From contig JBEKTJ010000057.1 in assembly GCA_049516155.1 (NCBI GenBank), positions 1 to 34,419 of the forward strand: a stretch of DNA of 34,419 bases, in the 5' to 3' direction. Each line of letters opens with the position of its first letter. Position 1 is the stretch's first letter. The notes under the pieces were generated by a model that was given only the letters and a program-made list of their open reading frames with translations, was not told the DNA's origin and did not search any database. This stretch comes from Bog-159 sp049516155. GTDB taxonomy: Bacteria; Acidobacteriota; Terriglobia; Bryobacterales; Bryobacteraceae. A program made the translations under genes and the position numbers. Below, piece after piece: positions 33,404-34,419 of this stretch.

Positions 33404-33691
33404 CTACGGTGCCGATAATCCGTGACGCAGCAGCAGGGCCTGGTATGCCGCTTGATACTCCGTTACTTCCAGATCGTTGCCAGCCAAATTGCGAGCGATC
33501 TGCCACGGCTCCGCGTGGTAGATCATGTCTTCGTAATCTCGATTTGCGCCGTCCAATGCGAAGGCGGGGTGCTGCCAGAGGCTCGTTACCTTCTCGGCCG
33601 CTTCGGTCCGCTGCATCGCATGGAAAGTCACCAGGCAGTCTTCGACGGCCGCCCAGAAATGCATCGCCGACGTTGCGCTCACCGTGCTCAT
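33404..33691 (-). CDS. Small helical protein, possible antitoxin of the adjacent ART-like gene
   Basis: ATG 33691 overlaps the stop of the upstream gene (ATGA), so translation is coupled. The 95-residue product is mostly helical (MHFWAAVEDCLVTFHAMQRTEAAEKV; YHAEPWQIARNLAGNDLEVT; YQAAYQALLLRHG). It has no signal peptide. I do not recognise the family. Its size, position and coupling fit an immunity or antitoxin partner, but the sequence does not show this directly. Confidence 0.72.
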   Translation of the reverse strand: MSTVSATSAMHFWAAVEDCLVTFHAMQRTEAAEKVTSLWQHPAFALDGANRDYEDMIYHAEPWQIARNLAGNDLEVTEYQAAYQALLLRHGLSAP

Positions 33692-34164
33692 ATGATCCTC
33701 GTTCGAGGACTCGCGTTCAACACCGCTTCCGCAGCCATTGTGTGAAAACTGATCTGGTCCGCATCCGCGACGACCATCCGCTGATTCCAAAATGCCGCAA
33801 CAGGGCCGTAAACCACGTCGTAGTACGAAGGGGCTGGCGGGAGGCGGCCATGGCCCAACGCGCCTTTTCGGCAGTGGTGGATCAAGCTCCAGTAGTCGTC
33901 CGCGCCAAAATCGCCGCGGACAAAGGCGAGAGCCTCCAAGCTGGCGAGAGACGGCCTCCTTATCACGATCTCGATAGCCGCCGGGCTCGTGCCAGGGCGT
34001 GTTGCCGAAAGCCGCGCAGCCCACATCTGAGCCTGGCGTTTTACGGTCGTCGTATAGAACCCAGGCCCAAAGTCGGTATTCGCCGTGGCATGCCCAACCG
34101 TGACGCCGGAAACGATACTCTCTGCGAATGAGTCGACAGTGCCATGAAAAACAACGAGCGCCAT
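33688..34164 (-). CDS. DUF3990-like ADP-ribosyltransferase-fold protein, possible toxin
   Basis: The 158-residue product begins MALVVFHGTVDSF and has TDFGPGFYTTTVKRQAQMWAAR at residues 30-51. The H-G-x (H7) and G-F-Y-x-T (Y37) motifs are those of DUF3990 and related ADP-ribosyltransferase-like domains. The third catalytic position is not clear. Proteins of this group often come as toxins with a small cognate protein. The gene ends inside the start of the 95-residue partner gene. The upstream neighbour in the same strand is the Rrf2-like gene, 63 bases away. Confidence 0.75.
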   Translation of the reverse strand: MALVVFHGTVDSFAESIVSGVTVGHATANTDFGPGFYTTTVKRQAQMWAARLSATRPGTSPAAIEIVIRRPSLASLEALAFVRGDFGADDYWSLIHHCRKGALGHGRLPPAPSYYDVVYGPVAAFWNQRMVVADADQISFHTMAAEAVLNASPRTRII

Positions 34165-34227
34165 TGCATTCTCATTCTATCAAGTCCGGCCGTCTCCCAC
34201 CCTTGGATTCCCCAACTGAAAGGCGGC

Positions 34228-34419
34228 TTACTGAATGGAAGTGAGCGGATTATGACTGGGAATCGTCTTCACCCATGAATTCATCTCACCCTCACTACGC
34301 AGCAAATCCTGTAGCGTAGTCTTGCTCAGCACCTCATCCACCGCCGATTGCACCGCGTGCCAAAGCGAACGCACCGAACAATCCACCGACCGCGTGCAGA
34401 CCTGGATCTGGCCGGAGTG
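34228..34419 (-). CDS. Rrf2-family transcriptional regulator, C-terminal part only
   Basis: Only the last 63 residues are in the window; the 5' part lies beyond 34419. The segment QVCTRSVDCSVRSLWHAVQSAV then DEVLSKTTLQDLL resembles the [2Fe-2S]-cluster loop and dimerisation helix of IscR/Rrf2 regulators (C-x5-C, then L-W). Two cysteines are visible; the third would lie near or beyond the edge. The ending is PSHNPLTSIQ. Its last codons recur at 32958-32996. Confidence 0.75.
   Translation of the reverse strand, partial: HSGQIQVCTRSVDCSVRSLWHAVQSAVDEVLSKTTLQDLLRSEGEMNSWVKTIPSHNPLTSIQ

Overview
The window looks like a chromosomal segment of a GC-rich soil or environmental bacterium, most plausibly an Acidobacteriota member of the Solibacter/Bryobacter type. 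This is inferred from the gene style: secreted FG-GAP, FecR plus tryptophan-rich repeat and YVTN-type beta-propeller proteins, twin-arginine leaders, many stand-alone regulators, and a dprA-topA pair. No rRNA, tRNA, CRISPR array, transposase, integrase or reverse transcriptase gene was recognised.

Layout. 1-6540: exported proteins (FG-GAP, FecR, a beta-propeller, an unknown secreted protein) with an AraC-type regulator and a VOC protein. 6594-9852: an AraC-type regulator divergent from an aldo/keto reductase and a zinc alcohol dehydrogenase. 9894-15400: the most unusual region, a diversity-generating retroelement (DGR)-type cassette. It holds a 1078-residue metallophosphoesterase-NACHT-FGE/C-type-lectin protein with a VR-like 3' end, a hairpin just after it, and an avd gene. 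Broken copies of the 3' ends of avd and topA, plus a frameshifted NYN-domain gene, surround it. 15415-19089: topA and dprA. 19159-20596: a small unknown gene overlapping a membrane-anchored amidase gene. 20798-22665: a three-gene operon of coiled-coil protein, 50-residue membrane protein and actin-like ATPase. 22666-23637: gene remnants (hicA end, intact hicB, mtnA piece, second copy of the actin-like gene's end). 23634-28986: SulP transporter, exported HisC-like aminotransferase, hemG and a beta-propeller. 29078-31464: a secreted repeat protein and its decayed tandem paralogue. 31505-32924: nitroreductase and SDR. 32958-34419: an Rrf2-like gene end, its short second copy, a DUF262 remnant, and an ADP-ribosyltransferase-like gene overlapping a small partner gene.

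Main message. The DGR target has the make-up of a conflict-system (STAND) protein: N-terminal putative effector, central NTPase switch, and C-terminal ligand-binding fold that a DGR could diversify. The template repeat and reverse transcriptase are not in the window, so if the system is active it must be served from elsewhere. In addition, at three places (topA, the actin-like gene, the Rrf2-like gene) the 3' end of a resident gene is repeated in direct orientation on the far side of accessory cargo. The topA copies differ from topA almost only at synonymous sites, which suggests they came from functional alleles of relatives rather than from recent decay in place. That points to repeated acquisition of cargo linked to gene 3' ends; the mechanism is inference.
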